Positions 1-9,435 are shown, counted from the first letter of the stretch. The stretch: 64,000 nucleotides of DNA from an uncultured Gilliamella sp. (GCA_946481345.1 CAMLMY010000002.1:57121-121120); one strand, 5' to 3'. Made by a program: numbers and translations. Notes: generated by a model from the letters alone, not told the origin.

Positions 1-683
1 ATCAGTTAGAAGCGGAAATTTTACATGAATTTGCTTGGTATGGTGCTCGTTCGCCATCTTATAACACTATTGTTGGTGGGGGAAATAATGGTTGTATATT
101 GCATTATGAAAATAATAGCGACCAATTGAAAGATGGCGATTTAGTCTTAATTGATGCTGGTTGTGAATATCAGTATTATGCTGGGGATATCACCCGTACA
201 TTTCCTATAAACGGTAAATTTAATCAGTCACAACGTGAAATATATGACATTGTGTTAACGGCACAATACGCGGCAATCAAATTATTACAACCAGGTACTT
301 CAATATCAATAGTAAACCAACAAATTATTCGAATTATGGTTGAAGGTTTAGTTAAACTTGGCATTATGCAGGGCGATATCGAGACGTTAATTGCAAATAA
401 AGCTTACATGACATTTTATATGCATGGTTTAGGACATTGGTTAGGTATTGATGTGCATGATGTCGGTAGCGATCGTGATCGCATCCTTGCTCCAGGCATG
501 GTGTTAACGGTTGAACCAGGGCTCTATATTAATCAAGAAGCCGATGTTCCTGAACGTTATAAAAGCATTGGCATCCGTATAGAGGATAATATTTTAATTA
601 CTGATTCAGGCAATGAAGTTTTAACCGCAATGGTGCCTAAAGATCCTCAACAAATTGAACAATTAATGCAAATCAATCAATAG
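1..683 (+). CDS. pepP: Xaa-Pro aminopeptidase PepP (3' part, cut by window edge)
   Basis: This cytosolic metallo-aminopeptidase removes an N-terminal residue that precedes proline. The frame is open from base 3 with no start codon in the window, so only the C-terminal catalytic (pita-bread) half is present. The dinuclear metal ligands are visible in order: Asp in IDAG and Asp in AGDITRTF, His in MHGLGHWLG, Glu in TVEPGLY and Glu in GIRIEDN. The text just before the first ATG at 99 (GARSPSYNTIVG, GCILHYE) is also typical PepP, so that ATG is internal. The gene converges with tonB, and a hairpin lies between them. Confidence 0.95.
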   Translation, partial: QLEAEILHEFAWYGARSPSYNTIVGGGNNGCILHYENNSDQLKDGDLVLIDAGCEYQYYAGDITRTFPINGKFNQSQREIYDIVLTAQYAAIKLLQPGTSISIVNQQIIRIMVEGLVKLGIMQGDIETLIANKAYMTFYMHGLGHWLGIDVHDVGSDRDRILAPGMVLTVEPGLYINQEADVPERYKSIGIRIEDNILITDSGNEVLTAMVPKDPQQIEQLMQINQ

Positions 684-699
684 ACTTATGATCAAGTAA

Positions 700-729
700 G
701 GTGCTAATCAATAATTTAAGATTAGCGCC
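700..729 (+). terminator. Possible terminator hairpin between pepP and tonB
   Basis: A 10-bp stem (700-709 with 720-729, one G-T wobble) closes a 10-base A/T loop. It lies 16 bases after the pepP stop in the convergent gap with tonB. The T-rich stretch comes a few bases late, so this is a weak intrinsic terminator at best. Confidence 0.45.
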
Positions 730-789
730 ATTAAGTTTTATTTCAAATAAATACTATTGAATGATAGTTATGGATTGATAAATGTCAGT

Positions 790-1635
790 TTAGTTATTAC
801 CTAAACTAATTGAACTATCGCGATTAAAGATAATCTTCATTTTGATATTTTTACCAGCAATTGGTTTGTATTTCCATGTTTTCATTGCCGTGATCACTGC
901 GCGATTAAAAATATTATTGGGTTGAGCTTCAATAATTCTAATATTTTCAACACGTCCTTCACTATTTACATCAAACATGACAATAACATGACCTTCTAAG
1001 CGCATGTCTAGTGCTCTTCTTGGATATTCTGGGCGATTTCGGCTAATCGGTGTTGGATTACCCGAATATTGCTGATTATCAGAAATTTTAGGTGCTACTG
1101 ACGTTTTGGCAGTATTATCACTAATTGCTTCTTGTCTAACTTGTTGCCGAGAGGCTTTTTGTGTTGGTGGTTTTTTCTTTTTTGGTTTCGGTTTTGGTTC
1201 TGGTTTTACTATTGTTGGTTTATCAGGTTCAACAGTAGGTTTTTCGGGTTCTTTTTCCGGTGTAGGATCAGGTGTTTCTTCTTTAACGATTTCAGGCTCA
1301 ACAACAGGTTCAACGGGTTGTTCTTCAATAGGTTTATTATCTATGATTTCACTGTTTTCTGCGCCTTGAATATCAGGTGTATTTTCAACTAATGATTGTT
1401 CAGGGGCTGCTAATTGAGTAAGATCAACCATTACGGCTTTAATTGAATCATCACCTTCATCAACCATGATGTTATTTGCAAACAACGCTGAGCTAAATAA
1501 TAATCCTAATAAAAGTAGATGTGATATCACAGCAACAGATACAAATACATATATATAATTATCCTGTTGCTTGTTAGCAATAGGTGATTGTGGCTCTTTT
1601 TCTGTATTGATATCTATATCAAAATTGATCTTCAT
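790..1635 (-). CDS. tonB: Energy transducer TonB
   Basis: TonB couples the inner-membrane proton motive force, through ExbB/ExbD, to TonB-dependent outer-membrane receptors for iron chelates and cobalamin. The 281-residue protein has a short cytoplasmic N-terminus, one membrane segment (about residues 27-52), a long Pro/Glu/Lys-rich periplasmic spacer with EP and KP runs (about 75-160), and a C-terminal TonB domain (about 197-275) with RPEYPRRA and AMKTWKYKP. No exbB or exbD is nearby, so they must lie elsewhere. The gene is divergent from ispB. A near-consensus Fur site lies about 40 bases upstream, which points to iron repression. Confidence 0.93.
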   Translation of the reverse strand: MKINFDIDINTEKEPQSPIANKQQDNYIYVFVSVAVISHLLLLGLLFSSALFANNIMVDEGDDSIKAVMVDLTQLAAPEQSLVENTPDIQGAENSEIIDNKPIEEQPVEPVVEPEIVKEETPDPTPEKEPEKPTVEPDKPTIVKPEPKPKPKKKKPPTQKASRQQVRQEAISDNTAKTSVAPKISDNQQYSGNPTPISRNRPEYPRRALDMRLEGHVIVMFDVNSEGRVENIRIIEAQPNNIFNRAVITAMKTWKYKPIAGKNIKMKIIFNRDSSISLGNN

Positions 1636-1671
1636 AGCAGTAATAATTTATCCCTTAGGGCGTGTATTCTA

Positions 1672-1690
1672 AATGAAAATGCTTATCATT
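1672..1690. promoter_or_regulatory. Fur box upstream of tonB
   Basis: TGAAAATGCTTATCA at 1674-1688 matches the 7-1-7 Fur core TGATAATGATTATCA at 13 of 15 positions. On the tonB strand it lies just upstream of a TAGAAT -10-like hexamer, so bound Fur would block RNA polymerase. The site is seen directly; the regulation is inferred. Confidence 0.7.
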
Positions 1691-1790
1691 TGTAGCATTT
1701 TTTTAAATATGATTTATCAATAACTTGTTGCATAAAAATATTTATCAGATAATAGTAAGTAAATATCTCTCATTTGTAGCGGTTAGACTG

Positions 1791-2774
1791 ATGAATAATC
1801 CATCGATAAAACAGATACTCGATCTAGTTCAAGAAGATTTAGTGAAGGTTAATCAGGCAATACAAGCAGAGCTTAGCTCTGATGTTGTATTAATCAATCA
1901 ATTAGGCAATTACATTATTAGTAGTGGCGGTAAACGTATTCGTCCAATCATTGCGCTACTTATTGCTAAAGCACTGAATTATCAGGGTGATAAACATATT
2001 ATAACGGCTGCTTTTATTGAATTTATTCATACTGCAACCTTATTGCATGATGATGTTGTTGATGAGTCAGATTTACGCCGAGGCAAATCAACAGCTAATG
2101 CATTATTTGGTAATGCTGCTAGTGTTTTGGTCGGTGATTATATTTATACTCGTTCTTTTCAAATGATGGTTCGTACCGAATCATTTAAAGTATTACAAAT
2201 TATGTCTGAGGCCACGAATGTTATCGCAGAAGGTGAAGTCCAACAACTACTTAATTGTAATGATCCAGATATTACTAAAGAACAGTATCTACAAGTGATA
2301 TATCGTAAAACAGCAAGACTATTTGAAGCGACATCTCATTCCGCTGCAGTCCTTGCTGAAGCGACCCCAGAACAAGAATTTGCCTTACAAGAATATGGAA
2401 AATATTTAGGAACTGCTTTTCAAATTATTGATGACTTATTAGATTATAGTGCCGATAGTAATCAAAAATTGGGTAAAAATTTAGGTGATGATCTTAATGA
2501 GGGTAAACCGACATTACCACTACTACATGCAATGCATCATGCTAATGCACAGGATGCGGCTTTAATCCGGCAAGCAATTGAACAAGGAAATGGCCGCCAT
2601 TTATTAGATCATGTTTTAGCGGTGATGAAGTCATGCGGATCGCTTGAATTTACTTTAGAAACAGCCCAGCAAGAGGCAAATAAAGCGTTTAATGTGATTT
2701 CAATTTTACCAGATTCTCCTTATAAAAAAGCACTACAAGATCTGGCATTGTTATCAGTAAAAAGGGAAAACTAA
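1791..2774 (+). CDS. ispB: Octaprenyl diphosphate synthase
   Basis: This trans-prenyltransferase extends farnesyl diphosphate with isopentenyl diphosphate to make the ubiquinone/menaquinone side chain. The sequence contains GGKRIRP, the first Asp-rich motif (LLHDDVVDESD) and the second (IIDDLLDYSAD), and ends like E. coli IspB. An in-frame TTG at 1725 would add 22 residues. I chose the ATG at 1791 because MNNPSIKQILDLV aligns with the E. coli start and gives 327 residues, close to the usual 323. The intergenic region is shared with the divergent tonB gene. The ribosome-binding site is weak. Confidence 0.94.
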   Translation: MNNPSIKQILDLVQEDLVKVNQAIQAELSSDVVLINQLGNYIISSGGKRIRPIIALLIAKALNYQGDKHIITAAFIEFIHTATLLHDDVVDESDLRRGKSTANALFGNAASVLVGDYIYTRSFQMMVRTESFKVLQIMSEATNVIAEGEVQQLLNCNDPDITKEQYLQVIYRKTARLFEATSHSAAVLAEATPEQEFALQEYGKYLGTAFQIIDDLLDYSADSNQKLGKNLGDDLNEGKPTLPLLHAMHHANAQDAALIRQAIEQGNGRHLLDHVLAVMKSCGSLEFTLETAQQEANKAFNVISILPDSPYKKALQDLALLSVKREN

Positions 2775-2940
2775 CAGTGATGTTTATTTGATAATTTTAA
2801 ATACATTAGTTATACAATTTGTTTAATTAATATTGTTTTTTACCATTGATGGTGAATATTTCAAATTGAATTTTATTATGTTATGTAAATAGGTTGTACC
2901 CTTTTTATAACAATCCCATTGTTCAAATAAGGTTATTATC

Positions 2941-3813
2941 ATGTTCAAAAGGTCTTGGCCGGTTTTTTTAATTTTCGTATCGATGATTTCTGTGCAATCA
3001 AGCGCTTCATTTGCTAAATATTTATTCCCAGTACTTGGTCCAGAAGCAATGACTGCTTGGCGTTTATTTTTTTCCGCTATTTTATTGGTCATAATCTTTA
3101 AACCTTGGCGTAAAACGATTTCTAAACCAGCAATTAAATATATTATTTTATATGGTATTGCCATGGGATGCATGAATTTATCTTTTTATAATGCTATCTC
3201 TCGTATTCCTTTAGGTATTGCTGTCGCAATTGAATTGACGGGGCCAATTATGGTCGCTATGTTTTCCGGTCGACGATTAACCGATTTTATTTGGTTAGCT
3301 ATTGCCATAATTGGATTAGTTATGTTGTTGCCTATTCATCAAGCAGCCAGTGATTTAGATCCGATAGGTCTTTTACTTGCTTTAGGTGCTGGAGGCTGTT
3401 GGGCTGGTTATATTCTTTTTGGTCGTAAGGCAGGCGAAATATATGGTGCACCAAGTGTTGCACTCGGCTCGATTGTTGCTTCAGTATTACTCTTTCCTAT
3501 TGGGGTATGGCAAAGTGGTAGCACAATGTTTTCCTTGGACATTTTACCATTAGCTTTCATGGTTTCACTGTTAGCATCAGCGATTCCTTATGGTCTTGAT
3601 ATGGTCGCATTACCGCGTTTACCAGCCCAAACTTTTAGTACCTTAATGAGTTTGTCGCCAGTATTTGCGGCATTTTCGGGATTAATTGTTTTACATGAAC
3701 AGTTAACACATTACCAGTGGTTAGCTATTATGTTTATTATTGTTTCTTCGATTGGTACGGTATTAACTATGCATCGACCAAGTAAAATTAAAGTGCTAAA
3801 TCGAGAAGATTGA
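2941..3813 (+). CDS. rhtA: EamA-family exporter, RhtA-like (threonine/homoserine efflux)
   Basis: This 290-residue inner-membrane protein has about ten hydrophobic segments arranged as two EamA repeats. It tracks E. coli RhtA closely, for example in the GIAVAIELTGP and ALGAGGCWAGYILFGRKAG regions and in the C-terminal LMSLSPVFAAFSGLIVLHE segment. RhtA exports threonine and homoserine; the exact substrate here is inferred from similarity. It is a single gene between ispB and the convergent ffh, and the first ATG follows an AAGG-containing stretch. Confidence 0.82.
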   Translation: MFKRSWPVFLIFVSMISVQSSASFAKYLFPVLGPEAMTAWRLFFSAILLVIIFKPWRKTISKPAIKYIILYGIAMGCMNLSFYNAISRIPLGIAVAIELTGPIMVAMFSGRRLTDFIWLAIAIIGLVMLLPIHQAASDLDPIGLLLALGAGGCWAGYILFGRKAGEIYGAPSVALGSIVASVLLFPIGVWQSGSTMFSLDILPLAFMVSLLASAIPYGLDMVALPRLPAQTFSTLMSLSPVFAAFSGLIVLHEQLTHYQWLAIMFIIVSSIGTVLTMHRPSKIKVLNRED

Positions 3814-3823
3814 GTGTATTGAG

Positions 3824-3853
3824 TTACTATCGCGTGTTTGGGCGCGATAGTAA
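3824..3853. terminator. Perfect 11-bp inverted repeat between rhtA and ffh
   Basis: TTACTATCGCG at 3824-3834 is exactly complementary to 3843-3853, with an 8-base loop. It sits midway in a convergent junction and could serve both strands. Neither side carries a T-run, so it is not a textbook intrinsic terminator. Confidence 0.5.
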
Positions 3854-3881
3854 TTAAGTGAAAGAGAAGTAAAGTTAACTT

Positions 3882-5249
3882 TTATCGAGGCGGAAAACCC
3901 ATGCCTCCGCCCATTAAGCCTTTCATTTGACGCATCATCTTCATCATGCCACCACCTTTCATTTTTTTCATCATTTTTTGCATATCTTCAAACTGTTTAA
4001 GTAGTTTGTTAACATCTTGTACTTGTGTTCCGGATCCATTTGCAATACGGCGTTTGCGTGATCCTTTGATGATTTCAGGATTTGCTCGCTCTTTTAATGT
4101 CATAGAGCCAATTATTGCTTCCATCTTGATGGTGATTTTGTCATCCATTTGCGCTTTAATATGATCTGGTAGTTGACCTACACCTGGTAATTTAGCCAGC
4201 ATGGCCCCCATTCCACCCATATTACGCATCTGTTTAAGCTGATCTTGGAAATCATTAAAGTCAAATTTATCGCCTTTTTTTAACTTTTTCGCGATTTTTT
4301 CCGCTTTTTCACGATCAACATTACTCTGCAATTCTTCAATTAAGGAGAGAACATCTCCCATGCCTAAAATGCGCGAAGCAATGCGGTCAGGGTAAAAAGG
4401 CTCTAATGCATCCGTTTTTTCCCCCATCCCTAAAAACTTAATTGGTTTGCCAGTGATATGGCGGATTGATAATGCTGCACCACCACGAGCATCACCATCA
4501 ACTTTAGTTAAAATGACACCGGTTAGTGGTAAGGCATCATTAAATGCTTTAGCTGTATTGGCGGCATCTTGTCCGGTCATTGCATCGACAACAAATAGTG
4601 TTTCAATTGGATTGATTGCATCATGTAGTGCTTTGATTTCATCCATCATGTCGCTATCAACATGCAATCGACCAGCGGTATCGACAATCAGTACATCAAA
4701 AAATTGTAATTTCGCATGTGAAATTGCTTTATTAACAATATCAACCGGTTTTTGATTGATATCTGATGGGAAGCACTCGACATCAATTGTTTTAGCAAGT
4801 GTTTCTAATTGTTTTATCGCTGCGGGTCGATAAACATCGGCAGAAACAACTAATACTTTCTTTTTTTGTTTTTCTTTTAAAAATTTTGCTAGTTTTGCAA
4901 CGCTAGTTGTTTTACCTGCACCTTGTAAACCAGCCATTAGCATTACCGCTGGAGGCTGAGTAGCTAAGTTAAGTGAACTATTAACTTCACCCATTGCTGC
5001 AGTCAGTTCAGCTTGAACGATTTTTATAAACTCTTGGCCTGGGGTTAGTGTTTTATTTACGTCTAAACCGACGGCTTTTTGTTTAACTTGGTTAATAAAT
5101 TCCCGTACTACAGGTAGGGCAACATCAGCTTCAAGTAATGCCATTCTGACATCACGTAGCGCATCTTTGATATTATCTTCAGACAGACGTCCACGACCAC
5201 TAATATTGCGGAATGTCTGTGATAAACGGTCAGTTAAATTCTCAAACAT
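3882..5249 (-). CDS. ffh: Signal recognition particle protein Ffh
   Basis: This GTPase of the signal recognition particle binds 4.5S RNA and nascent signal sequences and hands ribosomes to FtsY at the membrane. The order is an N-domain, the NG GTPase with P-loop GLQGAGKTT, DTAGRLH and TKVDGDARGG, then a Met-rich M-domain with the SRP-RNA-binding GSRKRRIANGSG helix and a C-terminal run of Met/Lys/Gly. A TTG five codons upstream is in frame, but ATG at 5249 matches the E. coli start (MFENLTDRL) and gives 455 residues. The gene stands alone and is divergent from ridA. Confidence 0.97.
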   Translation of the reverse strand: MFENLTDRLSQTFRNISGRGRLSEDNIKDALRDVRMALLEADVALPVVREFINQVKQKAVGLDVNKTLTPGQEFIKIVQAELTAAMGEVNSSLNLATQPPAVMLMAGLQGAGKTTSVAKLAKFLKEKQKKKVLVVSADVYRPAAIKQLETLAKTIDVECFPSDINQKPVDIVNKAISHAKLQFFDVLIVDTAGRLHVDSDMMDEIKALHDAINPIETLFVVDAMTGQDAANTAKAFNDALPLTGVILTKVDGDARGGAALSIRHITGKPIKFLGMGEKTDALEPFYPDRIASRILGMGDVLSLIEELQSNVDREKAEKIAKKLKKGDKFDFNDFQDQLKQMRNMGGMGAMLAKLPGVGQLPDHIKAQMDDKITIKMEAIIGSMTLKERANPEIIKGSRKRRIANGSGTQVQDVNKLLKQFEDMQKMMKKMKGGGMMKMMRQMKGLMGGGMGFPPR

Positions 5250-5332
5250 ACTAACTCTCAACAAATTAAAAAATTATCGTCTATCATATCAGAAAATTTG
5301 CAGAAGTCCCATGATCATAAATTTGTTATGGC

Positions 5333-5361
5333 TTGACACAAAATTGTGTTCCTGTTGAAAT
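5333..5361 (+). promoter_or_regulatory. Sigma70-type promoter of ridA
   Basis: A consensus -35 TTGACA (5333-5338), 17-base spacer and TGAAAT -10 (5356-5361) precede ridA by about 35 bases. The perfect -35 and ideal spacing outweigh the mediocre -10. Confidence 0.6.
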
Positions 5362-5395
5362 GAGAGTATTAATAAATGAAAGGAGAAAGTTATCT

Positions 5396-5779
5396 ATGGT
5401 GAAAGTAGTTAATACCGATAAAGCCCCAGCAGCTATTGGTCCTTATGTACAAGGTGTCGATTTGGGTAATATGTTATTTGCATCAGGTCAAATCCCAATT
5501 AATCCAGCAACGGGTGAGATGCCAACTTGCGTGAAAGAACAAGCTAAGCAAAGTTTAGCTAATGTTAAAGCAATTATTACTGAGGCGGGTTATCAAGTTA
5601 AAAATATCGTTAAAACAACTATTTTTTTAGCTGATATGAATGATTTTGCTGATGTTAATAGTGTCTATGAAGAATTTTTTACCGAAAATCAAGCAAGCTT
5701 TCCAGCTCGTTCTTGTGTGCAAGTAGCTCGAATTCCGAAAGATGCTAAAGTTGAAATAGAAGTTATTGCTGTTAAATAA
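5396..5779 (+). CDS. ridA: RidA enamine/imine deaminase
   Basis: RidA hydrolyses reactive 2-aminoacrylate and related enamines released by PLP enzymes such as threonine dehydratase, protecting other PLP enzymes. The 127-residue trimer-forming protein shows the family marks KAPAAIGPYVQG, FASGQIPINPATG, and SFPARSCVQVARIP, whose Arg contacts the substrate carboxylate. The ATG at 5396 follows a strong AAGGAGAAAG site and gives standard length. An upstream in-frame TTG (5333) lies inside the promoter and is rejected. Confidence 0.95.
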   Translation: MVKVVNTDKAPAAIGPYVQGVDLGNMLFASGQIPINPATGEMPTCVKEQAKQSLANVKAIITEAGYQVKNIVKTTIFLADMNDFADVNSVYEEFFTENQASFPARSCVQVARIPKDAKVEIEVIAVK

Positions 5780-5791
5780 GTTTGCCAAAAT

Positions 5792-5814
5792 CATTAGCAC
5801 CAATAGTGCTAATG
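5792..5814. repeat. Perfect 9-bp inverted repeat after ridA
   Basis: CATTAGCAC (5792-5800) pairs exactly with 5806-5814 over a 5-base loop, 12 bases after the ridA stop. An A-run rather than a T-run follows on the + strand, so termination is uncertain. The rest of the 264-base gap before tyrB is A/T-rich, and I see no TyrR-type operator in it. Confidence 0.4.
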
Positions 5815-6043
5815 AAGCAAAAAAGTTGAGGGAAGTTTTTTTGCGGCTTTTCTTGCTAAATTTTCCTATTTTTTTGTCATCAGTTATGATGTTTTTCTAT
5901 CTGGATCAGGCTGTTAAACACTCGATTTTATTTGCCTAAAATTATTTATATTTAAACTGTTATTTAGTGATTGATTGCTAATTGAGTTGGTGCAATAATC
6001 TACAATTATACATTGCTATTTATTGGTTAATTAGGTTGGAAAA

Positions 6044-7240
6044 ATGTTTGAAAAAGTAGAGTCGTATGCTGGTGACCCAATTTTGTCATTAGTCGCAGAA
6101 TTTAATAATGATAGCCGTCAGGATAAGACCAATTTAAGTATTGGATATTATTATGATGAAAACAGTGAGGTTCCGCAGTTATCATGTGTTAAAACGGCCC
6201 GTGATTATATTTATCAACATCAACAAGGCGCACAACTTTATTTGCCAATGAGTGGTTTACCTAGTTATTGCCAAGCGATCCAATCACTGCTTTTTGGTGA
6301 AGATAATCCTGCTATTCAAGCTAAACGTATTGCAACTATTCAAACGTTAGGTGGGTCAGGTGCCCTGAAAGTTGGTGCTGATTTTCTTTATCACTATTTT
6401 CCGAATTCTCAAGTATGGGTGAGTGATCCAACTTGGGAAAATCATATTGCTATTTTTAGTGGTGCAGGCTTTAAAGTAAATAAATATCCTTATTTTGACC
6501 CAACAACTTGTGGTGTAAAATTTGACGCTATGCTTGATACATTAAATAGCTTACCGGCTAAAAGTATCGTGCTATTACATCCTTGTTGTCATAATCCTAC
6601 TGGTGTCGATTTAACACAGCCGCAGTGGGATAAAGTAATTGAAGTTTTACAAAATCGTGATCTTATCCCATTTATGGATATTGCTTATCAAGGTTTTGGT
6701 GAAAGTATCGAAAATGATAGTTATGCAATCAAAAAAGTCGCTGAGAAAGGATTATGTGGTTTGATCAGTAATTCTTTTTCTAAAACTTTTTCACTGTATG
6801 GAGAACGGGTAGGTGGATTATCCGTATTATGTGATGATAGCCAAGCAGCAAATTGTGTATTTGGTCAGTTACAAGCAACAGTTCGTCGTAACTATTCCAG
6901 CCCAGCTGCGTATGGAGCGCAATTGGTCTCATATGTATTAAATAATACGGAACTTAAAGCTTTATGGCTTAATGAAGTTCAAACCATGCGCAACCGTATT
7001 GTAACCATGCGTTCAACCTTAGTCGATTTATTAAAAACAGCAGCACCGGCACAAAATTTTGATTATTTGGTTAAACAAAGAGGTATGTTTAGCTATACAG
7101 GTTTTTCTAAAGAGCAAGTCACACAGCTAAAAGTTGATTTCGCCGTTTATTTGGTGGGCAGCGGAAGAATGTGTGTGGCGGGATTAAATCACCATAATAT
7201 ACATCGTGTAGCAGAAGCATTTGCCACAATAAAATCATAA
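6044..7240 (+). CDS. tyrB: Aromatic amino acid aminotransferase
   Basis: This PLP-dependent class I aminotransferase performs the last step of tyrosine and phenylalanine synthesis and can also act on aspartate or leucine keto acids. Its 398 residues match E. coli TyrB throughout ([14 protein letters not shown] start, [36 protein letters not shown]). The Schiff-base lysine is Lys247 in [17 protein letters not shown], followed by RRNYSSP and the RGMFSYTG and [10 protein letters not shown] motifs of the C-terminus. Those last motifs favour TyrB/AspC over other subgroups; TyrB is preferred because of the overall fit. The gene is monocistronic or leads into the small lipoprotein gene that follows. 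Confidence 0.9.
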   Translation: MFEKVESYAGDPILSLVAEFNNDSRQDKTNLSIGYYYDENSEVPQLSCVKTARDYIYQHQQGAQLYLPMSGLPSYCQAIQSLLFGEDNPAIQAKRIATIQTLGGSGALKVGADFLYHYFPNSQVWVSDPTWENHIAIFSGAGFKVNKYPYFDPTTCGVKFDAMLDTLNSLPAKSIVLLHPCCHNPTGVDLTQPQWDKVIEVLQNRDLIPFMDIAYQGFGESIENDSYAIKKVAEKGLCGLISNSFSKTFSLYGERVGGLSVLCDDSQAANCVFGQLQATVRRNYSSPAAYGAQLVSYVLNNTELKALWLNEVQTMRNRIVTMRSTLVDLLKTAAPAQNFDYLVKQRGMFSYTGFSKEQVTQLKVDFAVYLVGSGRMCVAGLNHHNIHRVAEAFATIKS

Positions 7241-7264
7241 TGTGACTAACTAGAGGAGAATCAC

Positions 7265-7414
7265 ATGTTACGTAAAGTATTTATTTTAATGGTAAGTATT
7301 GCGATGACAACAATGGTAGTTGGTTGTAACACGTTTAAAGGTGTCGGTAAAGATGTTCAATCTGGCGGTAAAGCAATTACGAATACTGCTGAAAATGTTA
7401 GTGAAAAGATGTAA
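7265..7414 (+). CDS. Entericidin A/B-family small lipoprotein
   Basis: This 49-residue gene follows a strong AGAGGAGAAT ribosome-binding site. It encodes a signal peptide with lipobox MVVGC (Cys21) and then NTFKGVGKDVQSGGKAITNTAENV, the pattern of EcnA/EcnB (CNTxxGxGxDxxxGGxAI). Entericidins are outer-membrane lipoproteins linked to an antidote/toxin pair in E. coli and to envelope stress; only one member is present here, so no pair can be claimed. It lies 24 bases after tyrB, with a hairpin at 7428-7452 after it. Confidence 0.85.
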   Translation: MLRKVFILMVSIAMTTMVVGCNTFKGVGKDVQSGGKAITNTAENVSEKM

Positions 7415-7459
7415 ATAGTAGCTGGAGTTACTTATAAATATTTTATAAGTAAACAACAA

Positions 7460-7966
7460 ATGATGTATCGTATTTTTAATATTTTCTTTATATTTTTACT
7501 TGTAGGGTGTAGTTCGTTGAATTTTCGAACTACACCTTTAACAATGGAAAATTGCCAGTATCAAAATCGTTCAGGTATTGAATTCAAGTTAAACCAACTT
7601 GATAGCAATGTTTCAACATATTCCCATATTTACCTTTCTCAAAGTCGAGCTAGTCGTCATTTAACAACTAACTATGTTGGTTTAAAAGGCAGATTAACTG
7701 GTCAAACTTTTGTACGAGATTATCCGAAAGAGACATTTTGGCGGAGTCCTAATATATTTGAACGAACATCAATGTATGATGACGGTTATGATGATTTGTA
7801 TATTAGTTCTAAACAGAAGGAAACTCGTGATCGTAAGGCAAAATTTGTAGTCAAAGAAGCGGTATTAGAAAACTGTCAGATTATTTATATTTCCATTGAT
7901 TCTTTAGCTAAAGATAGAGATAATCCTTCATTAATCGAATCTGCGGATTTATCTATTATTAAATAA
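7460..7966 (+). CDS. Hypothetical lipoprotein
   Basis: I do not recognise this 168-residue protein. It starts with a short signal peptide ending in a lipobox (FLLVGCSS, Cys17), so it should be lipid-anchored in the envelope. The mature part is polar, with two spaced Cys residues (in MENCQYQ and LENCQII) that could form a disulfide. A small 9-bp A/T hairpin (7428-7452) lies directly before the start, and two ATGs (7460, 7463) are possible. It is followed after 10 bases by the DUF2569 gene, so the two are probably co-transcribed. Confidence 0.7.
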   Translation: MMYRIFNIFFIFLLVGCSSLNFRTTPLTMENCQYQNRSGIEFKLNQLDSNVSTYSHIYLSQSRASRHLTTNYVGLKGRLTGQTFVRDYPKETFWRSPNIFERTSMYDDGYDDLYISSKQKETRDRKAKFVVKEAVLENCQIIYISIDSLAKDRDNPSLIESADLSIIK

Positions 7967-7976
7967 GGATATTTAT

Positions 7977-8477
7977 ATGACTGATAACTTACCCCTTAGA
8001 GGATTAGGTGGCTGGCTTATTGTTGTTGCAATAAGATTAATTTTGAGTTGTATCAGTAATATATTTTTGATTATTTATATAAGCATTATCTTTATAAGAT
8101 TGGCTAATTTTACTAATTCAAATTCCATTTTTTATAGTGAAAATCTTAACTGGATTTATCCATTAGAAATTGGTATGAATTTGATTCTTATTTTTTTTAA
8201 TATCTACTTACTTTATCTTTTTTTCACTAAAAATTATAAATTTCCATCTTTGATGATTTGTTTTGAACTGTTAGTTATTGGATTGATGCTTTTAGATCAG
8301 TTTATTACTCATCAATTTACCACATTTAAAATTGAAAGCCGTGATTTGTTTAATATAGCCAAAAACATTATTTTGAGCGTTATTTGTATTTCTTATATGT
8401 TAAAATCTGAAAGAGTTTATAACACGTTTGTTAATGGGCGTCGTAGAGTGGAAAGTAATAACAATATTATTAGTTAA
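7977..8477 (+). CDS. DUF2569-family membrane protein
   Basis: This 166-residue protein has about four hydrophobic segments. The opening LRGLGGWLIVVAIRLI and the closing YMLKSERVYNTFVNGRR are the two conserved ends of DUF2569 proteins (compare E. coli YdgK). No molecular function is established for the family. The ATG follows TAAGGATATTT closely after the lipoprotein gene, and galU follows after 20 bases, so the small genes and galU may share a transcript. Confidence 0.75.
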   Translation: MTDNLPLRGLGGWLIVVAIRLILSCISNIFLIIYISIIFIRLANFTNSNSIFYSENLNWIYPLEIGMNLILIFFNIYLLYLFFTKNYKFPSLMICFELLVIGLMLLDQFITHQFTTFKIESRDLFNIAKNIILSVICISYMLKSERVYNTFVNGRRRVESNNNIIS

Positions 8478-8497
8478 TATATTTTTAAGGAACTAAA

Positions 8498-9412
8498 ATG
8501 TCATCAAATTTTGAACCATCTTTAAAGGGAAAAGTTAAGAAAGCCGTAATTCCAGTCGCAGGCCTTGGCACGAGAATGTTGCCTGCAACCAAAGCGATTC
8601 CTAAAGAGATGTTACCCGTGGTGGATAAACCACTTATACAATATGTTGTTAAAGAGTGTATTGCGGCAGGAATAACTGAAATTATTTTTGTGACACATTC
8701 TTCTAAAAATTCGATTGAAAACCATTTTGATACTAGCTTCGAGCTTGAAGCTATGTTAGAAGCGCGAGTTAAACGTCAACTCTTGCAAGAAGTGCAAGCA
8801 ATACTACCAAAACATGTTACTATCACAAGTGTTCGCCAAGGTTTAGCCAAAGGGCTTGGTCATGCGGTACTTTGTGCTTATCCTTTAGTTGGTGATGAAC
8901 CTTTTGCTGTTGTGTTACCGGATGTGATTATCGATGAGTATGAAAGTGATCTTACTCAAGATAATTTAGCGGCGATGATTCATAATTATCATGAGACTAA
9001 ACATAGCCAAATCATGGTTGAGCCGGTACCAAAAGAACTTGTTTCATCTTATGGTATTGTTGACTGCCGTGGTGAAGAGTTATCTGCAGGTAATGTAACA
9101 CAAATGTATAGTGTAGTTGAAAAACCGTCAATTGAAGAAGCACCATCTAATCAATCAGTGGTAGGTCGTTATGTATTGTCAGAAAAAATTTGGCCTTTAT
9201 TAGCCAAAACACCATTAGGTGCTGGTGGTGAAATTCAATTAACTGACGCAATTGCGATGTTACTTGCAGAAGATCCTGTTGATGCGTATTGCATTAAAGG
9301 CCGAAGCCATGATTGTGGTAATAAATTAGGTTATGTCCAAACTTTTGTACAATATGCAATGCGTCATAAAAGTTTAGGCGATGATGTTAAAGCGTGGTTA
9401 AAAACGATTTAA
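8498..9412 (+). CDS. galU: UTP-glucose-1-phosphate uridylyltransferase
   Basis: GalU makes UDP-glucose from UTP and glucose-1-phosphate for LPS core, galactose metabolism and osmoprotective glucans. The 304-residue protein has the nucleotide-binding signature [33 protein letters not shown], the [11 protein letters not shown] loop, [13 protein letters not shown] and CGNKLGYVQ, essentially collinear with E. coli GalU. The start follows TTTTTAAGGAACTAAA. A symmetrical terminator follows the stop. Confidence 0.97.
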   Translation: MSSNFEPSLKGKVKKAVIPVAGLGTRMLPATKAIPKEMLPVVDKPLIQYVVKECIAAGITEIIFVTHSSKNSIENHFDTSFELEAMLEARVKRQLLQEVQAILPKHVTITSVRQGLAKGLGHAVLCAYPLVGDEPFAVVLPDVIIDEYESDLTQDNLAAMIHNYHETKHSQIMVEPVPKELVSSYGIVDCRGEELSAGNVTQMYSVVEKPSIEEAPSNQSVVGRYVLSEKIWPLLAKTPLGAGGEIQLTDAIAMLLAEDPVDAYCIKGRSHDCGNKLGYVQTFVQYAMRHKSLGDDVKAWLKTI

Positions 9413-9435
9413 TTTTTTGCCTAATCAACTGATAT

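Noticed and set aside
1106..1392. Two open frames opposite tonB
   Set aside because: They mirror the Pro/Glu/Lys-rich spacer of TonB; their composition (Gly/Ser or Phe/Trp runs) is an artefact of that repeat-like coding sequence.
2823..3173. 116-codon minus-strand frame overlapping the start of the RhtA-like gene
   Set aside because: No family resemblance and no good start site; the plus-strand gene explains the region.
5167..5358. Plus-strand frame overlapping the ffh start and the ridA promoter
   Set aside because: It covers conserved ffh codons and promoter hexamers and has no family features.
5780..6043. TyrR operator upstream of tyrB
   Set aside because: No TGTAAA-N6-TTTACA-like pair is present in the gap; only a hairpin and A/T-rich sequence are seen.
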